Assembly (NCBI GenBank): GCA_003216035.1
Contig: QCJM01000007.1
Span: 1-52,513 of the forward strand
Reading direction: 5' to 3'
DNA: 52,513 nucleotides
Source of the DNA: Prochlorococcus sp. AG-409-B13
Lineage (GTDB): Bacteria > Cyanobacteriota > Cyanobacteriia > PCC-6307 > Cyanobiaceae
Shown in pieces: positions 1-7,021 of the stretch (position 1 is its first letter; every line of letters begins with the position of its first letter). The notes under the pieces are model-generated. The model ran no database searches, was not told where the DNA came from, and worked only from the letters and a program-made list of their open reading frames with translations. The translations under genes were made by a program, and so were the position numbers.

Positions 1-214
1 GAAATCTTCTGCATTATTGATTTCTTGCATAAAGGGTTTCCGGAAAGCAATCCATCTAGAGCATCTAGATCATATGGATGGATTGACCAACAGTATGAAA
101 AAAGGCGCCCTCATCGAGCAGTGCCCATACCGACAAACTTGCGTGAGGAGTGTCGTAGTTCCGGTCTACTCCTGGAATGAACCTATCGTCAATAAAGAGT
201 TAAAGCATAAAATA

Positions 215-248
215 AGCGTTCCAGAAAGCGTTCGATTTCTGGAACGCT
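215..248 (-). terminator. Perfect 13-bp hairpin, probable leftward terminator
   Basis: The arms 215-227 and 236-248 are perfectly complementary around an 8-base loop. Read on the minus strand the hairpin is followed at once by a T-rich run, as in a Rho-independent terminator for leftward transcripts such as one from tRNA-Cys. On the plus strand no T-tract follows. Confidence 0.45.
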
Positions 249-302
249 AAAAGATGAGTGTTGGAGCGTCTGAGTTTGGAACTCACTCCAACCAAATCTT
301 TT
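249..302 (+). repeat. Nested inverted repeat (three stacked stems)
   Basis: Three pairings nest in 54 bases: 249-255 with 296-302, 260-266 with 286-292, and 271-276 with 280-285 around a 3-base loop. Only short internal loops separate them. The right side runs into a T-rich stretch, so it may terminate rightward transcription. It may equally be the fold of a small RNA or a recombination remnant. The pairing is seen directly; the role is inference. Confidence 0.45.
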
Positions 303-563
303 ATTTATGAACAACAACGCCTTCGATTGCGGTGTTCTCTATTTCGTCGTAGTCGGTATTGCAATCTTCGAATCCATTTAGGTTTTACTTTCAATTCCCA
401 CCAAAGGAATTTTTATCAATCCTCGAATCTCACTTGAGAAGAAAATAGTCAAAGAGTTAAAAGCAATGCTGGTTGGTGTTAAACGCCTTTCCAGCAAGAA
501 CAAATCCCAACTTGTTGAACTAATACTGGCCTCTCACTAAACATCAAACTCAGACGCTCAAAC
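260..563. repeat. Imperfect 19-bp inverted repeats flanking a 304-bp segment
   Basis: Positions 260-278 and 545-563 are inverted copies with a single mismatch (fourth base), including a perfect 15-bp core. The segment between them contains the interrupted small reading frame at 307-540. The layout resembles a small non-autonomous element with terminal inverted repeats. I could not identify target-site duplications, so that reading is tentative. Confidence 0.35.
307..540 (+). pseudogene. Interrupted small reading frame with SAP/Rho-N-like tail
   Basis: An ATG at 307 opens a 24-codon hydrophobic peptide ending in TAG at 379-381. The same frame then stays open to TAA at 538-540. The downstream part encodes a basic helical stretch, KELKAMLVGVKRLSSKNKSQ, then LVELIL. 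Its spacing of leucines, lysines and a Ser-Ser turn recalls SAP/Rho-N-type nucleic-acid-binding motifs. No good start codon precedes that motif (only an ATG at 466 inside it). It could be a decayed small gene, two unrelated short frames, or chance. There is no clear ribosome binding site. Confidence 0.2.
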
Positions 564-628
564 TTTTATCTAACTAACTGCACCCACGCAGAAAATATGC
601 CCATGAGAAATTGCATTGCTATGCATGA

Positions 629-697
629 GGTAGGAAAATGAATGTATATCTGGCATCGTCGCACTAGATATCAGACTTTCCTACCGCTTTCCTACCG
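629..697. repeat. Stem-loop and tandem 11-bp repeat beside tRNA-Cys
   Basis: The 11-mer CTTTCCTACCG occurs twice head-to-tail at 676-686 and 687-697. A 9-base inverted copy of its core lies at 629-637, with an inner 6-bp stem 646-651/666-671. Direct repeats close to a tRNA 3' end are typical of arm-type integrase sites, and the hairpin could equally be a terminator. No integrase gene is present in the window. Confidence 0.35.
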
Positions 698-785
698 TTA
701 TAGATGGCGAAAAGAATGAGGAAGAGAGACTTAATAATTGAGTTCCTGCAATTGATTACAGGAATTGGAGGGAAGAAGGTAAGGA

Positions 786-856
786 AGGCGGCACCCAGAT
801 TCGAACTGGGGATAAAGGATTTGCAATCCTCTGCCTTACCACTTGGCCATGCCGCC
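786..856 (-). tRNA. tRNA-Cys (GCA)
   Basis: The minus strand folds as a 71-nt tRNA with a perfect 7-bp acceptor stem, a D-arm, an anticodon stem-loop carrying GCA and a normal TTCGAAT-type T-loop. The discriminator base is U, as expected for tRNA-Cys. CCA is not encoded. Its 3' end faces the gene-poor stretch to the left. It lies just upstream of and antisense to the direction of the LpxB-like gene. Confidence 0.95.
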
Positions 857-910
857 GAATGGGAAATTGAATCTCCTTGTGCGGATCGTATCAGTCACGC
901 TACTCAAGCA

Positions 911-2131
911 ATGCTTGTTGTTCCTAATGGGCATGGAGAGGACTTGATTGCATTGCGTGTTTTAGAGGTTCTGCACAAGCTTATGCCAAGGCTTTCTATT
1001 GAGGTTCTGCCTTTGGTTGGAGAGGGGAAGGCTTTTGAAAAGGCTATTTCGGAAGGATGGTTGCACCGAGTTGGGCCTGCTCGACGCTTGCCAAGTGGTG
1101 GATTCATAAATCAAAGCATTAGTGGCTTTTGGGCTGATATCTCAGCGGGATTACTAAAAATAAGTTGGGAACAATTCCAATGTGTATTGTTGGCCGCTCG
1201 TAATGGTCGAGTGATTCTTGCTGTTGGTGACCTTTTACCGTTGCTTTTCGCTTGGATTAGTGGGTCTCCTTTTGCCTTTATTGGGACTCCCAAGAGTGAC
1301 TACACATGGAGGAGTGGCCCAGGTTTTGCATGGAGCGATTACTACCACTCTTTAAAAGGTACTGAATGGGACCCATGGGAATTTGCTCTCATGAAATCAT
1401 CACGATGCAAGGCCGTTGCAGTTAGGGATCACTTGACAGCGAGAGGTTTGAGGCGCCATGGCGTTCATGCTTGTTCCCCTGGCAATCCGATGATGGATGG
1501 ATTTGTGAGAAATCCTCTCCCTGCTTCATTAGAGGCTTTTCGCTGTTTGTTATTGCTTTGTGGCAGCCGAATGCCTGAAGCAGGAATCAATTTCCAACGT
1601 CTTCTTTCAGCTGTTGACGATTTAGAGGGTGAAAGCTCGCTTGCTTTGTTAGTTGCTCTTGGCGCTGAACCAAGTGTGGAGCAACTCGAATCTGGATTAA
1701 AGGCTTTGGGATATTGCCCCTCTCCGGCTTCCAATGACCTTCTTGGATCACAGGCTTGTTGGGTGAAAGGCACTAACAAGATCTTTTTAGGACCTGGACA
1801 ATTTTTTCGCTGGGCAGACTGGGCTGAGATAGGTCTAGCCAATGCAGGTACTGCTACTGAGCAATTGGTTGGACTTGGTATCCCTGTACTGTCTTTGCCT
1901 GGGGATGGCCCACAGTTCAAGTGGAGCTTTGCATTTCGTCAAAGCCGCCTTTTGGGTGGTGCCGTATTGCCTTGCAAAACTGGATCAGTGCTAGCCCGGA
2001 GGCTACATTTGCTACTCAAAGATCCAGAGCTGTGTCAAAGAGTTGGCTGTATTGGAGTCAAAAGAATGGGGCCCCCTGGAGGGAGTGCATCTTTAGGAGC
2101 GTTAGTTTTTTCTAGTTTGTTTGTGGAATAG
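911..2131 (+). CDS. Lipid-A-disaccharide synthase-related protein
   Basis: A 406-residue protein of the cyanobacterial LpxB-related family, whose members resemble glycosyltransferases of GT-B type. The N-terminus has the typical start strand followed by NGHGEDLIA around residues 6-14. A second conserved part, GNAGTATEQLVGLGIPVLSL, lies near residues 310-330 and corresponds to the nucleotide-sugar binding side of LpxB-type enzymes. The frame stays open to ATG 704, but that would read straight through the antisense tRNA-Cys, so I take ATG 911, which matches the expected N-terminus. It is related to LpxB by family, but whether it makes lipid A disaccharide is unknown. It is a single gene followed by a small hypothetical gene. 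Confidence 0.8.
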   Translation: MLVVPNGHGEDLIALRVLEVLHKLMPRLSIEVLPLVGEGKAFEKAISEGWLHRVGPARRLPSGGFINQSISGFWADISAGLLKISWEQFQCVLLAARNGRVILAVGDLLPLLFAWISGSPFAFIGTPKSDYTWRSGPGFAWSDYYHSLKGTEWDPWEFALMKSSRCKAVAVRDHLTARGLRRHGVHACSPGNPMMDGFVRNPLPASLEAFRCLLLLCGSRMPEAGINFQRLLSAVDDLEGESSLALLVALGAEPSVEQLESGLKALGYCPSPASNDLLGSQACWVKGTNKIFLGPGQFFRWADWAEIGLANAGTATEQLVGLGIPVLSLPGDGPQFKWSFAFRQSRLLGGAVLPCKTGSVLARRLHLLLKDPELCQRVGCIGVKRMGPPGGSASLGALVFSSLFVE

Positions 2132-2158
2132 AGCTTTTTTGAGATTTTGTCCTAAAAG

Positions 2159-2458
2159 ATGGATACTGAACTTTTAAAGCACTGGTTTATGGCGGCTATT
2201 GAAGATCATTCATATTTAAAAATATGTGCTCAGTTGGCTTCATGCCTATCTATCAGCATTGCTTCAGCAAGAAGAAAAGTTGAGTTAGTAGCTGCTAGAG
2301 ATGGGATTAGAGACTTGTCTGCACGTAAAGCTATTGCAGAACGTTTGCTAGAGCAGGCCCGTTCTCTTCCTCAGAAGGGAGAAGACGCTGTCGCTGTTCA
2401 ATTTGATCAATTATTGGCTGCATTGGCAGAAGAAGAAAATTTTATGGTTGAAGATTGA
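2159..2458 (+). CDS. Hypothetical protein, 99 aa
   Basis: I do not recognise a named family. The product is a soluble, largely helical 99-residue protein with no signal peptide or membrane segment. The N-terminal half has an alternating pattern that could be a small helix-turn-helix (CAQLASCLSISIASARRKVE around residues 22-41), followed by a charged helix and an acidic C-terminus. It starts 27 bases after the LpxB-like gene on the same strand and is probably co-transcribed with it. It converges with the RNase D-type gene, leaving 15 bases between the stop codons. Confidence 0.65.
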   Translation: MDTELLKHWFMAAIEDHSYLKICAQLASCLSISIASARRKVELVAARDGIRDLSARKAIAERLLEQARSLPQKGEDAVAVQFDQLLAALAEEENFMVED

Positions 2459-2473
2459 ACAGCAGTATTTGAC

Positions 2474-3121
2474 TCAATGCTCAAATATTTGCGTGAATTT
2501 GAGCCGATCCAATTCAGACATAACTGGTATACAACTAAAACATCGTTGGGCTAGTTGCCAGCGGCCTTCTCGTTGCAGCATGCTTTCGAGTTGATGTTTT
2601 GCTTGGAGTAGGTAACGAGCATCATTGGCTGCGTAAGCTAGTTGAGCTTCAGTCAGCTCATCCACTCGACCCCAATCACTACTTTGGGCACGCTTATCGA
2701 GCTCTACCCCTACTAGTTCTAGAACGACTTCTTTGAGCCCATGGCGTGGGCTATATGTGCGACCAAGTTTGCTTGCTATTTTGGTGCAAAAGATGGGGTT
2801 AACTTGAATTCCTAGGCCAGCTGATAGTGCAGCGACATCAAAGCGAGCAAAATGAAAAACTTTTTCAATTTCAGGATTTTCCAGTAATGCTTGCAACTTC
2901 GGGGCAGAAGTTTGACCAAGCCGAATCCTTATACATACAACGTTGTCTTCTTCGTCACAAATTTGCACGAGGCATAAACGATCACGCCCATGAATTAGCC
3001 CCATGGCTTCAGTATCAATGGCTAGTTCCTTTGCTTTTGTAAGACGCTTTAAATAATCTGCAGAAATATCTTCGTCGAAAACTGCGAAACTTGATGGGGT
3101 AGCTGAAGAAAAGTTGTTCAT
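2474..3121 (-). CDS. RNase D-type 3'-5' exonuclease
   Basis: A 215-residue protein consisting of a single DEDDy 3'-5' exonuclease domain. The first motif is at D36/E38 (AIDTEAMG), the second around D95 in HFARFDVAAL, and the third is Y163-x3-D167 in AYAANDARYLL. These residues bind the two catalytic metals in the family. It is much shorter than E. coli RNase D (about 375 residues) and lacks the HRDC domains, as is usual for cyanobacterial homologues. The likely role is 3' processing or turnover of RNA. It is transcribed alone and leftward. Confidence 0.85.
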   Translation of the reverse strand: MNNFSSATPSSFAVFDEDISADYLKRLTKAKELAIDTEAMGLIHGRDRLCLVQICDEEDNVVCIRIRLGQTSAPKLQALLENPEIEKVFHFARFDVAALSAGLGIQVNPIFCTKIASKLGRTYSPRHGLKEVVLELVGVELDKRAQSSDWGRVDELTEAQLAYAANDARYLLQAKHQLESMLQREGRWQLAQRCFSCIPVMSELDRLKFTQIFEH

Positions 3122-3241
3122 ACGGACTAGTTTATGGTGATTAGTAAAGCTCTATGGCCATAACACTATGAGAGGTATTTCAACTCGCTTAACTAGAATT
3201 CATTATAAGAAAAGAGGTTTTTTATTCAGGATCTATCAATT

Positions 3242-3381
3242 TTGAAGGTTGAAGGCTCATCCCCAGATGAAGTCAAGAACTTAAAAGAGTTTATGAATGC
3301 AGATTAAAAGACGAATTTAAGAGATTAGAGCTCATAAAAGTCCTAGAACAGGTTGGTAAGCATCCTTGTAATTACTCCTAG
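3242..3381 (+). pseudogene. Possible frameshifted small helical protein
   Basis: Two adjacent frames together encode a plausible charged helical peptide. The first (3242-3307) gives a stretch ending SSPDEVKNLKEFMNAD. A second frame (open 3271-3381) gives QELKRVYECRLKDEF and then KRLELIKVLEQVGKHP. The second has no ATG, GTG or TTG start and ends in TAG immediately before the ATG of the next gene. A one-base shift near 3270-3300 would join them. This may be a decayed small gene or a programmed shift, or simply chance. Confidence 0.25.
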
Positions 3382-3939
3382 ATGCAATCGATTTTTTCCT
3401 CGACACTTTTATTGACACTTCTTTTGGCAGTTGGGTTGGTGTTCTTCTTGAGAGCGGCGAGCAAAGATCGCACCACAGATGTCGAAGTCCATTCATCTTT
3501 GCCTCCTTTAGAGGTGTTGAATGGTATTAGTAATTGGCTCGAAGCAAGGGGGTGGCGAAGGGATGCTGGAGACGCTGACAGACAATGGTTACGTTTTCAA
3601 GGCAGTGTTAGCTCTAGTCTTCCATTAGCTGTTTTGTTATCAATACTCGGTGGGCTTGGTGGGGGATCCTTGGGCTTGGTATTACGTCAACTGGATCCAG
3701 CACTCGGCTGGTGGCCATTGATTTTGGCGTTTATCTGTGGCCCTGCAGCAGCATTGGTATATCGTCGACGGGCAACTAGGTTGGAGTTTGTTGAGCTTCG
3801 TTTGATCAACTCTTCAGATAAGAAAGGAAGCACTTTGCGACTTAGGGCCCATCGAGATGAGCTAATTGCTATGGAACTTGAGCTGGCGAAAAGTTTGGCT
3901 TTAGCTAGTGACGGTTCGCTTCTTTCTTCTCCAATTTGA
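3382..3939 (+). CDS. Cofactor assembly of complex C (CCB2/CCB4-like) protein
   Basis: A 185-residue membrane protein with a hydrophobic N-terminal segment at about residues 6-24, the sequence FFLRAASKDRT just after it, and two further segments near 78-101 and 106-127. This pattern matches my memory of the cyanobacterial DUF2930 / CCB2-CCB4 family. Members of that family take part in covalent attachment of haem c(i) to cytochrome b6 in the thylakoid membrane. The assignment rests on the N-terminal motif and topology. The gene directly precedes the amidase-like gene, with 3 bases between stop and start, so the two are likely translated from one message. Confidence 0.65.
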   Translation: MQSIFSSTLLLTLLLAVGLVFFLRAASKDRTTDVEVHSSLPPLEVLNGISNWLEARGWRRDAGDADRQWLRFQGSVSSSLPLAVLLSILGGLGGGSLGLVLRQLDPALGWWPLILAFICGPAAALVYRRRATRLEFVELRLINSSDKKGSTLRLRAHRDELIAMELELAKSLALASDGSLLSSPI

Positions 3940-3942
3940 TTG

Positions 3943-4701
3943 ATGGAAATCAGAAGATTTTTGCTTGCTCCAGTTTTAATTATTTGGTTCTCTGGTTGTG
4001 TAAGTGTTTTTTGTTGTTCTACGGTTGCCAGGACTTTCACTCCGGTTGAATTAGAGAGTTTTATTAATAAGCAGTCTGGCCTTAAAACTTATTGGGAAGG
4101 ACACCACAAAGTGTCTCCATCTTTATCAATTTTGGTGATGGCTGGCCATGCTGATTCACAGGGTATTGCAGGGGCAGGTACTGCTGGAGCAGCTGTTGAT
4201 TTGAGAGGTGCTTCACCAATGGATGAATCTATGAGTGATGAGCTTTTTTGGAATTTAAAAATAAGAGATGCTGTAGTAGAGATTGGTAAGAAAAGAGGGC
4301 TAAATATTTTTGCTTATGAACCTGGCATTCGAAATATTGTTGATGGTAATGATGAAAGAACTAATTGGTCTAAGGGTGCTAGACATGCAAGAGAAGGTGG
4401 CTATTCACTTGAGATTCATTTTGATTCTTATGGTGAATATGGATTTGGATCTGGTTTGATTCCAGCACTCTCACGCAATTTAAATAAAGTGGATGAAAGT
4501 TTGGCACAAGCTTTTGGCCGATATCCGCTTTTCTTTAGGGGAGGGCTTGGTGGGCCAAGACGAGAAATTAGAATTCTTGAGATAGGCAAACTTGAAGGAA
4601 AACTTGAAGATAGCCTTCGGGACATTAGTTCCAGAAAGGCAACGATAACTACAATTGCAAGTCGAATAGTTCAGGCATTAATTATTGGTGTAAGAGGGTA
4701 A
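3943..4701 (+). CDS. Putative N-acetylmuramoyl-L-alanine amidase-like envelope protein
   Basis: A 252-residue exported protein. The N-terminus has a hydrophobic signal with a lipobox-like FSGC at Cys19, so it may be a lipoprotein. The layout of key residues fits the zinc-dependent amidase_3 fold: H69 in MAGHADSQG, E100 followed by N104 in DELFWNL, H159 in SLEIHFDSY and E213 in ILEIGKLEG. In the family the first His, the Glu and the second His bind zinc and the last Glu is catalytic. Overall similarity is low, so the substrate is uncertain. I chose ATG 3943 over the TTG three bases upstream. It converges with hemF, 6 bases away. Confidence 0.55.
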   Translation: MEIRRFLLAPVLIIWFSGCVSVFCCSTVARTFTPVELESFINKQSGLKTYWEGHHKVSPSLSILVMAGHADSQGIAGAGTAGAAVDLRGASPMDESMSDELFWNLKIRDAVVEIGKKRGLNIFAYEPGIRNIVDGNDERTNWSKGARHAREGGYSLEIHFDSYGEYGFGSGLIPALSRNLNKVDESLAQAFGRYPLFFRGGLGGPRREIRILEIGKLEGKLEDSLRDISSRKATITTIASRIVQALIIGVRG

Positions 4702-4707
4702 AAGCAT

Positions 4708-5769
4708 TTAATCAATTGCCTTGAATGGGAGGCATTCCCCTTCAAGGCTTTTATCTGTCAACCAATCTTGAGGCTTAGTAAAGAGCTCAGTTAATAGTGC
4801 TTCTCTGGAATTTGGTTCTGCTGCATACCCATATTCCCAACGTGCTAAAGGGGGTAATGACATTAATATTGACTCTGTTCTCCCATTGGTTTGTAATCCA
4901 AAAATTGTGCCTCTGTCCCAAACAAGGTTGAATTCCACATATCTACCTCTTCTATAAAGCTGAAAGTTTCTTTCACGTTCTCCAAATTTGTGATTTCTTC
5001 GTTTTTCAATGATTGGGCTATAGGCAGGTAGGAATGCTTGACCACAAGATTTAGCTAACGCGAAAAGTTGTTCCCAGGTTTGAGGTTGTGGTCCTAGTTT
5101 TTCTGATATTGCTGCAGCATTGCTATCAGGGTTTTGTCCTTTATAGAGTGAGCCGGAACCATCTTGATAGTCGTAAAAAATTCCTCCTATGCCTCTTGTT
5201 TCTTGACGATGTTTCAGAAAAAAGTATTCATCGCACCATGGCTTGAAAACTTTGTGCAGTTGAGGACTAATAGCGTCACAAGCCTGTTTATGAACTTGGT
5301 GAAAGTGACGAGCGTCTTCTAGGTAGGGATAGTAAGGGGTTAGGTCAGCCCCACCTCCAAACCACCAGACTGGACCAGCTTCGAAATACCGATAATTAAG
5401 ATGAACTGTTGGGTGATATGGATTGAGGGGATGAAGCACCATAGAGGTGCCTGTGGCAAACCAAGCATGTCCTTTGGCTTCTGGTCTTTGATTAATTATT
5501 GAAGGTGGCAATTCTTTCCCATGAACTTCTGAGAAGTTGACGCCAGCTTGTTCAAAGATTTGCCCTTCTTGCATTACTCGAGACTTCCCGCCACCTCCTT
5601 CAGGGCGCTCCCAAGACTCTTCTTTGAACCGCCCTTCACCATCAAGAGCCTCTAAGCCATTACAGATCTCCTCTTGCAGCTCCAGCACTAGTCCGCGAGC
5701 TCTCTCTCTAGAACTTTTAGGTGGCAAGGAGATGTTTTTTGGATTCGTTGTCATAGGTTGATTACTCAC
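4708..5769 (-). CDS. hemF: Coproporphyrinogen III oxidase, aerobic
   Basis: Oxygen-dependent HemF converts coproporphyrinogen III to protoporphyrinogen IX in haem and chlorophyll synthesis. The 353-residue protein carries the family signature [14 protein letters not shown] around residues 135-148, and conserved stretches such as NYRYFE and the [16 protein letters not shown] region. Length is normal for the family. The start is GTG 5769; an in-frame ATG at 5754 is an alternative that loses five residues. It is divergent from mrp across about 170 bases. Because it needs oxygen, it fits an oxygenic phototroph. Confidence 0.95.
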   Translation of the reverse strand: MSNQPMTTNPKNISLPPKSSRERARGLVLELQEEICNGLEALDGEGRFKEESWERPEGGGGKSRVMQEGQIFEQAGVNFSEVHGKELPPSIINQRPEAKGHAWFATGTSMVLHPLNPYHPTVHLNYRYFEAGPVWWFGGGADLTPYYPYLEDARHFHQVHKQACDAISPQLHKVFKPWCDEYFFLKHRQETRGIGGIFYDYQDGSGSLYKGQNPDSNAAAISEKLGPQPQTWEQLFALAKSCGQAFLPAYSPIIEKRRNHKFGERERNFQLYRRGRYVEFNLVWDRGTIFGLQTNGRTESILMSLPPLARWEYGYAAEPNSREALLTELFTKPQDWLTDKSLEGECLPFKAID

Positions 5770-5866
5770 ACAATTGCTTTTGCGAGAAGAAGTATTTTTG
5801 AATTGGCCATGAAATTAAACTGAAATTTAAAAACCTCTTAAGGATGATTTGGCTTTTTTAAATTAA

Positions 5867-5880
5867 AGAAAAATTTTTCT
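5867..5880. repeat. 14-bp AT palindrome between hemF and mrp
   Basis: AGAAAAATTTTTCT is a perfect 14-bp palindrome in the divergent hemF-mrp spacer (5770-5942), about 60 bases from the mrp start. It could bind a dimeric regulator or be chance in AT-rich DNA. Confidence 0.2.
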
Positions 5881-5942
5881 GCTTTGTTGAGACTACGCTA
5901 TACGCCTTCGCGCCTAGGATCCATCACACCTGAGTAGAAGGC

Positions 5943-7019
5943 ATGATTACTGTCGAGGAGGCGACTATCGCTCTAGATCGGATTAAAGACTCTGGAAGTG
6001 GTCGTTCAGTTGTGGAACTTGGCTGGCTTGATCAAGTGCGAGTTGATCCTCCTAAAGCTTTGGTGAGAATGAACTTGCCTAATTTTGCAAATAGTCAAAG
6101 AGATCGGATCGTTCAAGAAACTCGGCAATTTCTTAAGGAGTTAGATGGAATTGATGAGGTGCAGATTGAAGTGGGGAATCCTCCTAGTGACGGGGATATA
6201 GGACAAGCTGGCCATGGCCAAACTGGTTCACTTCAGCCTATTGAAGGGGTTCGTCAAGTTATTGCTGTTAGTAGTGGTAAAGGAGGAGTTGGTAAAAGTA
6301 CGGTTGCGGTGAATCTTGCATGTGCCATGGCCAAGCAAGGTTTGAAGGTTGGTCTTCTTGATGCTGATATTTATGGGCCAAACATTCCAATCATGCTTGG
6401 AGTGGCAGATCGTACACCTGAAGTTATTAAGAGTGATTCAGGTCAACAAATTATCCCAATTGAGATTTGTGGGGTTGGAATGGTTTCGATGGGTCTACTT
6501 ATTGATGACCATCAACCAGTTATTTGGCGAGGACCAATGTTAAATGGAATTATTAGGCAATTTTTATATCAGGCTGCTTGGGGAGAACGTGATGTATTGG
6601 TGGTTGACTTGCCACCTGGAACAGGTGACGCACAACTGTCGCTTGCTCAGGCTGTGCCAATGGCAGGTGTGGTTATTGTTACTACCCCCCAAATCGTTTC
6701 TCTTCAGGATGCGCGAAGAGGATTGGCAATGTTTAAGCAAATGAATGTGCCGGTTCTTGGTGTTGTGGAAAACATGTCTGCATTTATTCCGCCAGATCAA
6801 CCAGATCGTAGGTATGCCTTATTTGGATCTGGAGGAGGAAATCAACTTGCTAAAGAAAATTCCGTACCTCTTCTGGCTCAGATTCCTATGGAAATGCCAT
6901 TGCAAGAAGGTTGCAATGAAGGCAGTCCAATAGTGTATAAACTCCCTGACTCTTTAAGTGCAAAGGCTTTTCTCAGCTTGTCTAAAAGTGTTCTGGAAAA
7001 TATATCTAAAAAAACTTAG
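5943..7019 (+). CDS. mrp: Mrp/ApbC-type Fe-S cluster carrier ATPase
   Basis: A 358-residue protein with an N-terminal MIP18/DUF59-like domain (residues about 1-78), a Gly-rich linker, and a ParA-type P-loop ATPase. The deviant Walker A is SSGKGGVGKST at residues 110-120, and DADIYGPNIPI and VVDLPPGTGDAQ follow. Family members deliver Fe-S clusters to apoproteins. The C-terminal CxxC that bridges a cluster in ApbC/Nbp35 is replaced by ENMSAFIPPDQPDRRY, so the cluster ligands, if any, must differ. It ends 2 bases before rodA and is probably co-transcribed with it. Confidence 0.92.
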   Translation: MITVEEATIALDRIKDSGSGRSVVELGWLDQVRVDPPKALVRMNLPNFANSQRDRIVQETRQFLKELDGIDEVQIEVGNPPSDGDIGQAGHGQTGSLQPIEGVRQVIAVSSGKGGVGKSTVAVNLACAMAKQGLKVGLLDADIYGPNIPIMLGVADRTPEVIKSDSGQQIIPIEICGVGMVSMGLLIDDHQPVIWRGPMLNGIIRQFLYQAAWGERDVLVVDLPPGTGDAQLSLAQAVPMAGVVIVTTPQIVSLQDARRGLAMFKQMNVPVLGVVENMSAFIPPDQPDRRYALFGSGGGNQLAKENSVPLLAQIPMEMPLQEGCNEGSPIVYKLPDSLSAKAFLSLSKSVLENISKKT

Positions 7020-7021
7020 AT

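Larger units (their letters stand above)
1..785. other. Gene-poor flank of tRNA-Cys
   Basis: No intact gene that I recognise lies here. A 77-codon frame (17-250, TTG start, open to the window edge) has no recognisable domain and its last codons form a hairpin, so I do not call it. The stretch holds a perfect 13-bp hairpin, a nested hairpin, a 19-bp imperfect inverted repeat about 270 bases apart, a small interrupted reading frame and a tandem 11-bp repeat. It lies on the 3' side of the leftward tRNA-Cys, which is the usual side for integration into a tRNA gene. I infer a decayed island edge. I found no second copy of the tRNA 3' end in the window, so an attachment site is not demonstrated. 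Confidence 0.4.

Noticed and set aside
17-250. 77-codon frame at the left edge
   Set aside because: TTG start, no recognised domain, open to the window edge, and the last 12 codons form a perfect hairpin. Not convincing as a gene.
1465-1920. 151-codon minus-strand frame inside the LpxB-like gene
   Set aside because: It lies entirely antisense to a well-supported gene and its composition (Ser/Pro/Lys-rich) is that of a shadow frame.
3687-4040. 117-codon minus-strand frame across the CCB-like and amidase-like genes
   Set aside because: Antisense to two supported genes; no domain recognised.
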